From: an uncultured Prevotella sp.
GTDB taxonomy: Bacteria > Bacteroidota > Bacteroidia > Bacteroidales > Bacteroidaceae
Length of the DNA: 64,000 nt
Direction of reading: 5' to 3'
NCBI GenBank assembly: GCA_900554545.1
Contig: USHW01000004.1
Coordinates: forward strand, 1-64,000
The first letter of the stretch is position 1; every line of letters starts with the position of its first letter. Below the pieces are notes generated by a model. It did not search any database and was not told where the DNA came from. It saw only the letters and a list, made by a program, of their open reading frames with translations. Of the stretch, positions 15,594 through 24,535 are shown piece after piece. Made by a program: the position numbers and the translations under genes.

Positions 15594-15753
15594 ACTTGAA
15601 AACGATTATTTACTGAAAATAGAATAAAAACCATCCAACAGATTTGCGGATGAACCGCCTTTCGCATCGGTGTTGGTTGCGTGCCTGCCCGTAGCAGGCG
15701 TCTGGCAGTGCCCCGGACAGGCCGTGCAGGGGAGTGGAAACGGCGGCGCAAAA

Positions 15754-15821
15754 TACCGTAACAATGGTTGTTTATACCGTAAAACGTTTACATTTGTTAC
15801 GGTAGGGAATGTATATCTTTG
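15754..15821 (+). promoter_or_regulatory. Promoter and operator-like sites for the hydrolase gene
   Basis: TATCTTTG (15814-15821) is a minus-7 box; TTTG (15793-15796) is 17 bp upstream. Overlapping the upstream box is TTGTTACGGTA (15794-15804), the exact inverse of TACCGTAACAA (15754-15764). A third TACCGTAA half-site lies at 15775. The layout suggests repression by a dimeric regulator. Confidence 0.65.
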
Positions 15822-15888
15822 CAACGTGAAACAGTTTGCACGCGGCTTTAGTCAAATTGCAACATTCCGAACGAAATATAATTAAGGT

Positions 15889-16947
15889 ATGAAAATTAGG
15901 ACAACAATTGCATCCGCAATGCTCGCTGTGGCGGCAATGGCGGTTGCGCAAACATCAAATCAGACGAAAATGACAGACGAAAAACTTGAACTGACGCAGG
16001 AATGGGACAAGACGTTCCCTGAAAGCGACAAGGTGAACCACACGAAAGTGACGTTTCACAACCGTTATGGCGTGACGCTTGCCGCCGACCTTTACACTCC
16101 GAAAAACGCTACGGGCAGGCTTGCCGCCATTGCCGTGAGCGGTCCCTTCGGCGCAGTGAAGGAGCAGGCCTCCGGCCTTTACGCGCAGACACTGGCCGAA
16201 ATGGGCTTCATCACGTTGGCCTTCGACCCCTCGTTTACGGGTGAAAGCGGCGGCACGCCGCGCTATGTGGCATCGCCCGACATCAACACCGAGGACTTTT
16301 CGGCTGCGGTCGATTACCTTTCGACGCGCGATGATGTCGACCCCGAGCGCATAGGTATTCTCGGTATATGCGGCTTCGGCGGCTTTGCCATCAACGCGGC
16401 GGCCAACGACACCCGTATAAAAGCTACCGTTGCGTCTACCATGTATGACATCAGCCGCTGCACGGCCAACGGCTATTTCGACGCCAACGACAATGCCGAC
16501 GCGCGCTACGAGATGCGCCGCCAGCTCAACGCGCAGCGCACCGAGGACTACCGTAACGGTTCTTACGCACGCGCCGGAGGCGTGGTTGACCCTCTGCCCG
16601 ACGACGCTCCTCAGTTTGTAAAGGACTATTACGCGTATTACAAGACCAAGCGCGGATACCACAAACGTTCGCTGAACTCGAACGACGGATGGAACAAAAC
16701 ATCGTCGCTGCCGTTCATCAACATGCCCATACTTGCCTACAGCGACGAGATACGCAGTGCGGTCATGGTGGTACACGGCGAGAAGGCGCACTCAAGATAC
16801 ATGGGCGAGGACGCATTCAAGAAACTTAAAGGCGACAACAAGAAGCTTCTCATCGTGCCCGGCGCAAGCCATACCGACCTTTATGACAACTTGGAGAAGA
16901 TACCGTTTGACGAAATCGGGCAGTTCTACAAAGAGTATCTGAAATAA
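15889..16947 (+). CDS. Secreted alpha/beta hydrolase (YcjY/dienelactone-hydrolase type)
   Basis: A 352-aa protein with a signal peptide (cleavage near AVA-QT, residue 20). The alpha/beta fold shows the oxyanion strand IAVSGPFGAV and an elbow GICGFGG with Cys161 where many family members have Ser. A late VVHGEKAHS strand and SHTDLYD supply the acid/His region. A Cys nucleophile is known in dienelactone hydrolases. The substrate is unknown. A lipoprotein gene follows after 9 bp, so the two form an operon. Confidence 0.85.
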   Translation: MKIRTTIASAMLAVAAMAVAQTSNQTKMTDEKLELTQEWDKTFPESDKVNHTKVTFHNRYGVTLAADLYTPKNATGRLAAIAVSGPFGAVKEQASGLYAQTLAEMGFITLAFDPSFTGESGGTPRYVASPDINTEDFSAAVDYLSTRDDVDPERIGILGICGFGGFAINAAANDTRIKATVASTMYDISRCTANGYFDANDNADARYEMRRQLNAQRTEDYRNGSYARAGGVVDPLPDDAPQFVKDYYAYYKTKRGYHKRSLNSNDGWNKTSSLPFINMPILAYSDEIRSAVMVVHGEKAHSRYMGEDAFKKLKGDNKKLLIVPGASHTDLYDNLEKIPFDEIGQFYKEYLK

Positions 16948-16956
16948 GGAAGGAGC

Positions 16957-17505
16957 ATGGTTATGAAGCGCGCGTCAAGGTTTTTGCTCGCCATATTCCT
17001 GATGTTCGCGGCCGGAAGCCTTGCCGCCTGCTCGGAAGACGACCCTGTGCAGGACGGCATTGAAGGCAACGGCGGAGGCTCCGGCAGCGGAAACGGGGGC
17101 GAAAGCAATGGAGATGAAGGCGGAAATGACGGAGACAACGAGGACGAAAGCATGAACAGGAACATCATGATAACCGTAAACGGCACGGCGTTTGCCGCCA
17201 CTCTGGCAGACAACGCAGCGGCGGAGGCTTTCGCGGCAATGCTGCCGCTGACGCTTGAGATGGACGAACTGAACGGCAACGAGAAGTATCATTACCTTGA
17301 CAGCAGCCTGCCCACAAGCTCGTACAGCCCCGGAACAATCAATGCAGGCGACATTATGCTGTACGGCTCGTCGTGCGTGGTACTGTTCTACGACACCTTT
17401 TCCACCGGCTACAGCTATACTCGCATCGGCAAAATAGACAATCCTGACGGGCTTGCCGCCGCCGTTGGCAGCGGCAGCGCAAGCGTAACGTTCGAGGCGA
17501 GGTGA
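16957..17505 (+). CDS. Cyclophilin-like-fold lipoprotein
   Basis: A 182-aa lipoprotein (lipobox LAAC, Cys26). A low-complexity Gly/Glu/Asp linker (about 32-65) is followed by a cyclophilin-like domain beginning NIMITVNGTAFAATL. That domain carries LPLTLEMDELNGNEKYHYL, AGDIMLYGSSCVVLFYDTF and YTRIGKI, all typical of the bacterial cyclophilin_like family. This family is distinct from peptidyl-prolyl isomerases and its activity is unknown. A strong AAGGAAGGAG precedes the start; a second in-frame ATG lies two codons later. Confidence 0.85.
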   Translation: MVMKRASRFLLAIFLMFAAGSLAACSEDDPVQDGIEGNGGGSGSGNGGESNGDEGGNDGDNEDESMNRNIMITVNGTAFAATLADNAAAEAFAAMLPLTLEMDELNGNEKYHYLDSSLPTSSYSPGTINAGDIMLYGSSCVVLFYDTFSTGYSYTRIGKIDNPDGLAAAVGSGSASVTFEAR

Positions 17506-17526
17506 CCTGAAGCTTTGGTAAAAACA

Positions 17527-17567
17527 GCAAAAAGGCCGTGCACCCACAATGGATGCACGGCTTTTTT
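17527..17567. terminator. Rho-independent-type terminator
   Basis: Stem GCCGTGCA (17535-17542) / TGCACGGC (17554-17561), followed by TTTTTT and preceded by an A tract. It can act on both strands, between the hydrolase operon and the convergent flavodoxin-type gene. Confidence 0.88.
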
Positions 17568-17655
17568 GTGTATTGTGGAAATGTGTCCCGGTTGTATTGT
17601 CTTGCCGTATGGTGTGGAGGCATGCCGCCGCAGACAATGAGCACCTTTGCCGCTG

Positions 17656-18237
17656 TTACCGCTTTGTTATTTTTCTGGCGTTTTTCAGGCAGGCGCGTCT
17701 GTCGCGTTCGGTCAGTCCGGCGTGGTTCTTTGTCCCTCCCTTCTCAACGGTCGCAACAATCCTGAAGCCGCTCCACTTCAGGATTTCGCGCAAAGCGTTC
17801 ACTGCGCCGCGGCTTTGCCTGAATAATTTGTTGAAAGGCCAAGGTGTAGAACATGTGGCAATTATTGCCGCACGCTTGCCTTTGTGCAGAGGTTTGGGCA
17901 TGCCGCAGCGGCTCTCGCCCATCATTCCGTAGACTATGCGGTCGAAAACCACTTTCAGTTCGCCCGGAATGTTGCCCCAATAACACGGCGAACCGACTAC
18001 TATTGCGTCGGCATTGTCAATCATTTCAAGGACTTTTTGCGCGTCGTCTTCGGGCAATGCGCATTTCAGCGTGCTGCGGCATGACATGCAGCCGGTGCAC
18101 GGCTTCACGTTAAGGTCAGCCACGCGCACTACATTGACCTCGGCTCCTCCGGCTTCTGCGGCGTCCTTAACAATGTCCAACATGCCAGAAACATGGCCTC
18201 TACGCCTTGGGCTTGCGTTCAAAATCAATATCTTCAT
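17656..18237 (-). CDS. Flavodoxin-fold NAD(P)H-dependent FMN reductase
   Basis: A 193-aa flavodoxin-family protein. MKILILNASPRRRGHVSGML is the phosphate-binding loop of NADPH-dependent FMN reductases, and VGSPCYWGNIPGELKVVFDR is the isoalloxazine-side motif. The cysteine-rich stretch CTGCMSCRSTLKC (about 47-59) is common in this iron-sulfur-flavoprotein-like subgroup and may bind a cluster. The physiological acceptor is unknown. It starts 6 bp after lpxB ends. Confidence 0.88.
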   Translation of the reverse strand: MKILILNASPRRRGHVSGMLDIVKDAAEAGGAEVNVVRVADLNVKPCTGCMSCRSTLKCALPEDDAQKVLEMIDNADAIVVGSPCYWGNIPGELKVVFDRIVYGMMGESRCGMPKPLHKGKRAAIIATCSTPWPFNKLFRQSRGAVNALREILKWSGFRIVATVEKGGTKNHAGLTERDRRACLKNARKITKR

Positions 18238-18243
18238 GATTTC

Positions 18244-19404
18244 TCATGCTTGTTGTCCGGGTTTCCCGGATAACAGTTTTACCATTATGTTTGCGGCATT
18301 GTCGGGTGCGTTTTCTTTTCCAAGGCGCTTCTTTACTTCGGCGTAGCCGTCGAGCATGGCCGTGCGTGCCGGTTTGCCTGGCAGCAGACGGCCGAGTTCG
18401 CCGGCGATGTTCTCGACTGAAAACGTGTCGGCCACGAGTTCCGTGACAACACTTTTGTCGGCTATCAGGTTGACAAGCGAGATGTAACGGACCTTGATTA
18501 GGTGTTTGCGAAGGAACGCGATGACCTTCGGGATGGGTGTCTCGTAGCACACAACCTGCGGCACACCGAACAGCGCTGTCTCCAAAGTTGCCGTGCCGCT
18601 TGTTACAAGTGCGGCGCATGAATGTGCGAGCAGGGGGTATGTCTGGTTGTAGACAATGCTCACGTCATGCCCCGAAATGAACTTGGAATAATACTCATGC
18701 GGTATTGATGGTGCTCCGGCAACCACCAACTGGTACTTGTCGGCGTAGCGTGAGGCGGCCTCGAGCATGGCCGGAAGATTGTCCTTGATTTCCTGTCGGC
18801 GGCTGCCTGCCAACAATGCGATGACCGGCTTGTCCGCCTGTAATGAGTTCTTACGGCAAAAATCCTCAAAAGTCTCGGTGTAAGATGCCTTGAACTCCGT
18901 CACTTCATCAGCCGTCGGGTTGCCCACATAGTGTATGGGGAAGTGGTGTTTGCCCTCGTAAAACTGCACCTCGAACGGCAGGATGGAGAACATCTCGCTG
19001 ATGTCGCGCTTGATGTTCTTTATCCTGTACTCCTTCCACGCCCATATTTTGGGCGAAATGTAATAATAAACCGGGATAGAGGTGTTTGCGTGCAGGAACT
19101 TGGCTATGTCGAGGTTGAAGCCGGGATAGTCAACAAGTATCACGACGTCGGGTTTCCACTCAACGATGTCCTGCTTGCAAAGGGCCATGTTCTTGAATAT
19201 TGTCCGCAGGTGCAACAGGACGGGGACAAATCCCATATATGCAAGTTCACGGTAATGCTTGACGCGCGTTCCGCCCGCTTCCGACATCAGGTCGCCTCCG
19301 AAAAAGCGGAAATCGGCCTTGCTGTCAACCTTGCGCAGCGAACGCATAAGGCGCGAAGCATGCAGGTCGCCACTGGCTTCGCCTACTATAATGTAATACT
19401 TCAT
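18244..19404 (-). CDS. lpxB: Lipid-A-disaccharide synthase
   Basis: A 386-aa GT19 glycosyltransferase that joins UDP-2,3-diacylglucosamine and lipid X in lipid A synthesis at the cytoplasmic face of the inner membrane. Diagnostic stretches are YYIIVGEASGDLHASRL at the N terminus, FFGGDLMSEAGG, VDYPGFNLDIAK, YYISPKIWAW and LLAGSRRQEI. The C-terminal donor-binding region contains SGTATLETALFGVPQVV. It lies between surE and the flavodoxin-type gene on the same strand. Confidence 0.95.
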   Translation of the reverse strand: MKYYIIVGEASGDLHASRLMRSLRKVDSKADFRFFGGDLMSEAGGTRVKHYRELAYMGFVPVLLHLRTIFKNMALCKQDIVEWKPDVVILVDYPGFNLDIAKFLHANTSIPVYYYISPKIWAWKEYRIKNIKRDISEMFSILPFEVQFYEGKHHFPIHYVGNPTADEVTEFKASYTETFEDFCRKNSLQADKPVIALLAGSRRQEIKDNLPAMLEAASRYADKYQLVVAGAPSIPHEYYSKFISGHDVSIVYNQTYPLLAHSCAALVTSGTATLETALFGVPQVVCYETPIPKVIAFLRKHLIKVRYISLVNLIADKSVVTELVADTFSVENIAGELGRLLPGKPARTAMLDGYAEVKKRLGKENAPDNAANIMVKLLSGKPGQQA

Positions 19405-19568
19405 CGCTTAAGATTATAATTCATGGTTCACAATTGGCCGCTTCATAAATTACGATTGGCAGTCCTTCGCCTGTTGTCTGTTTGTCATACGCAAAGAGAA
19501 ATAGCTGCCGACAATATCCAACCGATTATGAATTATGAATTGTGAACTGAAAGTCAGCGTTTAGCTAA
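19405..19568. repeat. ATTATGAATTGTGAAC-word inverted repeat
   Basis: Words TAATTCATGGTTCACAATTG on one side and AATTATGAATTGTGAAC on the other face each other across the surE-lpxB gap. It is another example of a gap filled by one self-complementary vocabulary. Confidence 0.65.
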
Positions 19569-20357
19569 TTATGAATTGCCCGATTGTGGATTATGCATTG
19601 AAATAATGTTCTCAATCCTTTCAATCATTTCGTAAGCAGTAACGTCAATCGTGGTAGGCGTTATCGCAACGTATCCGTGGCGCAATGCCCAATTGTCTGT
19701 ATCGTCCGCTTCAGGTTCGTTGTTGGTGTATTCCCCTACAAGCCAGAAGTAGTCATAGCCTCGTGGATGATGTGCGCGAACGACCTCGTTGCCCCAAGTT
19801 CCGTTTGCCATTCGGCAGACTTTTACTCCTTTGAAATCCTTTTGCAGGGGAAAGTTCACGTTAAGGCATACGCCTTTAGGCAGCCCGTCGTGTAAAACGC
19901 CTGATACAATGGCTTTTACGTATTTTCTTAATGGTTCAAAATCGGCGTTGTCATCATGGTCGCAAAGTGAGAATGCCACTGACGAAATGCCTTTCATACA
20001 CCCTTCGCGCACAACTCCCATTGTTCCTGAATAGTGGGAGTTGACCGAAGCGTTGTCGCCGTGGTTTATTCCGCCAATCACCATGTCAGGCTTGCGCCCG
20101 TTGCAAAGCTCGCTGAGGGCAAGTTTAACGCAGTCCACAGGCGTGCCGTTGCACGACCACATCTGCATGCCGTCACGTTCGCGGCGCAGTTTCAGGCGCA
20201 GCGGTGTGGTGGCCGAGAATGCAGTTGAGAAACCAGAACGTGCCGATTCGGGTGCGCATACAAGGATGTCGCCCAAATCAGAAACCATGTCTATAAGTGA
20301 ATTGATACCCTTGGCGTGATAGCCGTCATCATTGGAAATAAGTATTAACGGTCTCAT
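19569..20357 (-). CDS. surE: 5'/3'-nucleotidase SurE
   Basis: A 262-aa SurE-family, metal-dependent nucleoside-monophosphate phosphatase. LISNDDGYHAKGINSL at the N terminus supplies the Asp-Asp metal ligands. APESARSGFS and GINHGDNASVNSHYSGTMGVVREG are the other active-site motifs. TPTTIDVTAYE near the C terminus matches the usual TPL-D-T ending. It is transcribed toward lpxB and is divergent from parA; a minus-strand TACTTTTG box lies at 20390-20397. Confidence 0.94.
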   Translation of the reverse strand: MRPLILISNDDGYHAKGINSLIDMVSDLGDILVCAPESARSGFSTAFSATTPLRLKLRRERDGMQMWSCNGTPVDCVKLALSELCNGRKPDMVIGGINHGDNASVNSHYSGTMGVVREGCMKGISSVAFSLCDHDDNADFEPLRKYVKAIVSGVLHDGLPKGVCLNVNFPLQKDFKGVKVCRMANGTWGNEVVRAHHPRGYDYFWLVGEYTNNEPEADDTDNWALRHGYVAITPTTIDVTAYEMIERIENIISMHNPQSGNS

Positions 20358-20389
20358 CGTATTCTTTAAAAATCTTTTTCTTTCGCCTA

Positions 20390-20446
20390 CAAAAGTACGA
20401 AAAAAGGTTTAAATCAATTATTTCTCGCATAAAATATGTACTTTTG
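20390..20446. promoter_or_regulatory. Divergent minus-7 boxes for surE and parA
   Basis: On the minus strand TACTTTTG (20397-20390) lies 33 bp before the surE ATG. On the plus strand TACTTTTG (20439-20446) lies about 110 bp before parA. Both fit TAnnTTTG; upstream TTTG boxes are poor. Confidence 0.6.
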
Positions 20447-20556
20447 CAAAATAATTTTAGCACAGGCAAGCACACAAGTAACAAGCGGGCGGGCGACAAG
20501 ACAAATCTACTCAGTTAATCCGTATCATGTTACTTGTCGACTTAAACAAAGTGAAA

Positions 20557-21318
20557 ATGGGAAAAATTATCGCATTAGCAAACCAAAAGGGCGGAGTGGG
20601 TAAAACCACTACGACAATCAACTTGGCGGCTTCGCTCGCCACATTAGAAAAAAAGGTTCTGGTAATCGATGCCGACCCGCAGGCCAACGCTTCAAGCGGC
20701 CTTGGGGTCAACACGAAAGACATTGACTGTACTTTATATGAATGCATTATCGACGGGGCGGACGTGCGTGATGCCGTGTACACCACTGACATTGACGGCC
20801 TTGACATCATTCCGAGTCACATTGACCTTGTGGGTGCTGAAATCGAAATGCTTAACATTGAACACCGCGAGCAGGTGATTAAAAACCTGCTTGCACCAAT
20901 ACGGGACGATTATGATTACATACTGATTGACTGTTCTCCGTCGCTCGGACTAATCACGGTCAATGCCTTGACGGCGGCCAATTCGGTGATAATCCCTGTG
21001 CAGTGCGAATATTTCGCCCTCGAGGGTATCAGCAAGCTGCTGAACACAATAAAAATAATTAAGAGCAAGCTGAACCCTGACCTGGAAATAGAAGGTTTCT
21101 TGTTGACGATGTATGACAGCCGTCTGAAACTGGCCAACCAGATATATGACGAAGTGAAGCGCCACTTCCAGGAACTTGTGTTCAAAACAGTAATACAGCG
21201 TAATGTGAAACTTAGCGAATCGCCCAGCCACGGCCTGCCCGTAATCCTTTATGACGCGGATTCAACAGGCAGTAAGAACCATCTTGCATTGGCAAAGGAA
21301 ATAATAAACAAAAATTAG
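20557..21318 (+). CDS. parA: Chromosome-partitioning ATPase ParA
   Basis: A 253-aa Walker-type ParA/Soj ATPase acting with ParB to segregate replication origins. The deviant Walker A motif KGGVGKTTT (Lys11 and Lys16) begins eleven residues in. DADPQANAS and the Walker B region DYILIDCSPSLG follow. MGKIIALANQKGG is the expected start; the frame is open to 20527. parB follows after a 108-bp gap of word repeats, the usual chromosomal parAB order. Confidence 0.95.
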   Translation: MGKIIALANQKGGVGKTTTTINLAASLATLEKKVLVIDADPQANASSGLGVNTKDIDCTLYECIIDGADVRDAVYTTDIDGLDIIPSHIDLVGAEIEMLNIEHREQVIKNLLAPIRDDYDYILIDCSPSLGLITVNALTAANSVIIPVQCEYFALEGISKLLNTIKIIKSKLNPDLEIEGFLLTMYDSRLKLANQIYDEVKRHFQELVFKTVIQRNVKLSESPSHGLPVILYDADSTGSKNHLALAKEIINKN

Positions 21319-21426
21319 GGTTGTGCGGTTGTTATGGTTATGGGGTGTTGAAATGGGGATAAGACCCAAGCTCTGAATATGACAACCTGAACCGTATGGC
21401 CGCAAACCGTAAACCACACATATACA

Positions 21427-22326
21427 ATGGCAGTAAAGAAAAGATACGGCAACGCATTGGGACGCGGACTTGACGCGCTTATATCAACTGACGACGTGCG
21501 TCCGCAGGGCAGTTCTACAATAAATGAAATTCCACTGACTCAGATAGAAGCCAATCCCAACCAGCCGCGCCGGGAATTTGACCCTGTGGCTTTGCAGGAA
21601 CTTGCCAACAGCATACGCGAAATAGGCATAATACAGCCGATAACGTTGCGGCAGGTTGATGAAAACAGATTCCAGATAATAGCAGGCGAACGCCGTTGGA
21701 GGGCATCGCAGATAGCAGGCCTGACGGCCATTCCCGCATACATACGCACCATCAAGGACGAAAACGTCATGGAGATGGCGCTTGTCGAGAATATCCAGCG
21801 CGAAGACCTTAATGCCATAGAGATAGCCCTTGCTTACGAGCATCTGCTTTCAAGTACGGGCATGACCCAGGAAAAGGTGTCGGAGCGTGTTGGCAAGAGC
21901 CGCACGGCCATAGCCAACTATTTGCGTCTGCTCAAACTGCCGGCGCAAGTGCAGATGGCCTTGCAAAACAAGGAGATAGACATGGGGCATGCACGTGCGC
22001 TGTTGGCTATAGACAGTCCGTCACTGCAAGTAAAGCTGTTCAAGGAAATACAGAAAAACGGCTATTCTGTGCGCAAGGTGGAAGAGATGGTGCAGAAGCT
22101 TAAAAACGGGGAAGACATTGTAAGCGGAAAGAAGAAAATCGCTTCAAGGCAGCAGGTGTCCGAAGAGTTTTCCGCCTTGAAGCAGCGCATGTCCGACTTT
22201 TTCAGTACGCCTGTGCAAATGACGGTTTCTGCAAACGGCAAGGGCAAGATAAGCATTCCTTTCGCCAATAGGGAGGAACTGGAACGTATAATGAGTCTTT
22301 TCGACACACAGAACGAACAGCAATAA
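21427..22326 (+). CDS. parB: Chromosome-partitioning protein ParB
   Basis: A 299-aa ParB/Spo0J CTPase and DNA clamp. The N terminus has the typical RYGNALGRGLDALI start. The ParB/Srx domain carries NPNQPRREFD and the CTP-binding box GERRWRASQ. A helix-turn-helix segment (MTQEKVSERVGKSRTAIANYLRLL) follows, then a dimerisation tail. No parS site (TGTTNCACGTGAAACA-like) was spotted in the window. DUF5683 follows 4 bp downstream. Confidence 0.95.
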   Translation: MAVKKRYGNALGRGLDALISTDDVRPQGSSTINEIPLTQIEANPNQPRREFDPVALQELANSIREIGIIQPITLRQVDENRFQIIAGERRWRASQIAGLTAIPAYIRTIKDENVMEMALVENIQREDLNAIEIALAYEHLLSSTGMTQEKVSERVGKSRTAIANYLRLLKLPAQVQMALQNKEIDMGHARALLAIDSPSLQVKLFKEIQKNGYSVRKVEEMVQKLKNGEDIVSGKKKIASRQQVSEEFSALKQRMSDFFSTPVQMTVSANGKGKISIPFANREELERIMSLFDTQNEQQ

Positions 22327-22330
22327 GGTT

Positions 22331-23107
22331 GTGAATACCCAGAGCAGATTGTCTAAATACATATTGATGAGGACATTGGCCGTTTGTGTCGTGCTGTCTG
22401 TTCTTTTGCCGTGCAAGGCGGCGGAAGTTGACTCTTTGGTATCACATAATGCTAAAGACTCCATTGCCGTGGCAGAACAAGAGTCTTTTGTGGCGATGGA
22501 CGATTCTGTAGCGAAGATAATTTCAGCTGTCGATTCAGCCAATTTGAACAGTACGAAAGACTCTTTGTCGAAAAGGCCGAAGGTGAAACGCGATTGGAGT
22601 ACTTGGCGGCCAAGTGCCAAGCGTGCCATGTGGCTTGCAATCGTGATACCCGGTGCGGGGCAGATATACAACCGCAAGTACTGGAAGCTTCCCATCGTGT
22701 ACGGCGGATTTCTGGGATGTCTGTATGCGATAAGGTGGAACAACCAGATGTACCATGACTATTCACAGGCATACATGGACATCATGGACAATGACCCGAA
22801 TACGCAGAGCTATAACGAGTTCTTGCATTTGGGCAACACGATAACTTCTGAAAATACGGAGCTTTACCAAGACTTGTTCAGGCGGCGCAAGGATTTTTAC
22901 AGGCGGTACCGCGACCTTAGCATATTCATATTGGTAGGAGTCTACGCCTTGTCTGTCATTGATGCGTATGTTGATGCTTCGTTGTCAGAATTCGACATAT
23001 CGAAAGACCTCAGCCTTAGGATACAGCCGGCGATAATAAACAACGGCTTGTCAACAAATCCGCTGAAGGCGTCGTCCATAGGCTTGCAATGCTTTGTGAC
23101 ATTTTGA
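22331..23107 (+). CDS. DUF5683 membrane protein
   Basis: A 258-aa protein with a signal-like N terminus, a low-complexity Ser/Asp stretch, then the DUF5683 core. The core shows KRAMWLAIVIPGAGQIYNRK followed by YWKLPIVYGGFLGCLYAIRW and a final hydrophobic helix (FILVGVYALSVIDAYVDA). The start is GTG at 22331, 4 bp after parB; an ATG at 22367 is an alternative. DUF5683 genes commonly lie next to lytic transglycosylase genes in Bacteroidota, as here. Function unknown. Confidence 0.85.
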   Translation: MNTQSRLSKYILMRTLAVCVVLSVLLPCKAAEVDSLVSHNAKDSIAVAEQESFVAMDDSVAKIISAVDSANLNSTKDSLSKRPKVKRDWSTWRPSAKRAMWLAIVIPGAGQIYNRKYWKLPIVYGGFLGCLYAIRWNNQMYHDYSQAYMDIMDNDPNTQSYNEFLHLGNTITSENTELYQDLFRRRKDFYRRYRDLSIFILVGVYALSVIDAYVDASLSEFDISKDLSLRIQPAIINNGLSTNPLKASSIGLQCFVTF

Positions 23108-23160
23108 GATTGCTAAAAAGATATTCCTTAAACAGATAAATGTTTACACAATATAGAACA

Positions 23161-24477
23161 ATGAGAAAAAAGACGTTAGCTATCATTGCCGCCATGTTTT
23201 TCGGATGCAACTGCGTGATGCAGGCGCAAACCGGAAACGAGGAAATTACTGTTATTGATGACGACGGGAAGGAGGAAGTCATCGATGTGCCGGAAGCTAT
23301 GAACTATGAAGTTGACAGCCTCCTGAACCTATACTATTCGAAAACCTATCTGCAGCCTGACAACGACTGCAACTACCGTGACGAGAACAAGACTTATCCT
23401 AAAGAAGTTTATATTGACAGGCTGAGCCGCCTTCCCAATGTCATGGAGATGCCTTACAACGATATTGTGCAGCAATTCATCGACAGATATACAGGCCGCC
23501 TGCGCCATTCGGTGAGCTATATGCTGGGAGCGTCAAATTTCTACACCCCGATATTTGAAGAGGCTCTTGAGGCTTATGGCCTGCCGCTCGAACTTAAATA
23601 TTTGCCGGTAATCGAGTCTGCCCTCAATCCTATGGCTACGTCACACGCCGGGGCTGCCGGGTTGTGGCAGTTCATGGTTGCTACGGGTAAGCAATACGGG
23701 CTTGAGGTCAATTCTTTGGTTGACGAGCGTCGCGACCCAATCAAGTCGTCATTCGCAGCGGCGAGATACTTGAAAGACCTTTATAATATATTCGGTGACT
23801 GGAGCCTTGTCATTGCGGCGTATAACTGTGGGCCGGAAAACATCAAGAAGGCGATGCACCGTGCAGGGGGTGAGGCCGACTATTGGAAAATATATCCTTA
23901 TCTGCCGCGCGAGACAAGAGGATACGTGCCGGCTTTTATTGCCGCCAACTATGTTATGAACTATTATTGCGAGCACAATATTTGCCCGATGCGCACACAG
24001 CTGCCTGCAAATACTGACACGATTGTTGTGAACAGGGACGTGCATCTGAAGCAGATTGCCGAGGTTTGCGGCATCGAGCTGGACGAGCTGCGCACTCTTA
24101 ATCCGCAATACCGCCGTGATATTGTCAACGGCAGCAGCAAACCGTCAATAATAAGGATGCCTACAACGGCCACCAACACTTTCATTGCTAATGAAGACTC
24201 AATATACAAATTTAATTCCGACGCTTTCTTTACAAGGCGTTCTTTGGTTGAAGTCGACAATTCCACAAGTTCGAGCAGCGTGCGCAAGAGTTCGACAAAG
24301 CGGAGAAGCTCGTCAAGCCGGAGAAGGCGGTCAAGGGTGAAAAGGGTCACCATAAGGCAGGGCGACACCTTGTCGGAAATAGCCGAGAGAAACCATACAA
24401 CGGTGAAGAAGCTGCGCCAGCTTAACGGCATACGTGGCAACAATATACGTGCCGGGAAGAAAATCAGGGTGAGGTAA
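23161..24477 (+). CDS. Membrane-bound lytic transglycosylase with LysM domains
   Basis: A 438-aa MltD-like murein transglycosylase. A signal peptide is followed by an SLT domain: LKYLPVIESALNPMATSHAG contains the catalytic Glu, then AAGLWQFM, then AYNCGPENI. A first LysM-like segment (about 290-335) precedes a Ser/Arg-rich linker, and a clear C-terminal LysM repeat (IRQGDTLSEIAERNHTTVKK) binds peptidoglycan. It acts in the periplasm on the cell wall. Part of the parA-parB-DUF5683-mlt run. Confidence 0.9.
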   Translation: MRKKTLAIIAAMFFGCNCVMQAQTGNEEITVIDDDGKEEVIDVPEAMNYEVDSLLNLYYSKTYLQPDNDCNYRDENKTYPKEVYIDRLSRLPNVMEMPYNDIVQQFIDRYTGRLRHSVSYMLGASNFYTPIFEEALEAYGLPLELKYLPVIESALNPMATSHAGAAGLWQFMVATGKQYGLEVNSLVDERRDPIKSSFAAARYLKDLYNIFGDWSLVIAAYNCGPENIKKAMHRAGGEADYWKIYPYLPRETRGYVPAFIAANYVMNYYCEHNICPMRTQLPANTDTIVVNRDVHLKQIAEVCGIELDELRTLNPQYRRDIVNGSSKPSIIRMPTTATNTFIANEDSIYKFNSDAFFTRRSLVEVDNSTSSSSVRKSSTKRRSSSSRRRRSRVKRVTIRQGDTLSEIAERNHTTVKKLRQLNGIRGNNIRAGKKIRVR

Positions 24478-24535
24478 TCTTCTGCACCGTAAGTCAATAC
24501 ACCTTATTTATATAATATCCAAGAAGCACACAGCC

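Larger units (their letters stand above)
15052..15888. other. 0.84-kb divergent intergenic region
   Basis: It separates the minus-strand DUF362 gene from the plus-strand hydrolase gene. It contains a TATTTTTG-like box within the AT-rich tract near 15140-15160, array 5, a 45-bp-arm inverted repeat (15466-15593) and an operator-like cluster with promoter (15754-15821). No gene is supported. Confidence 0.65.
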
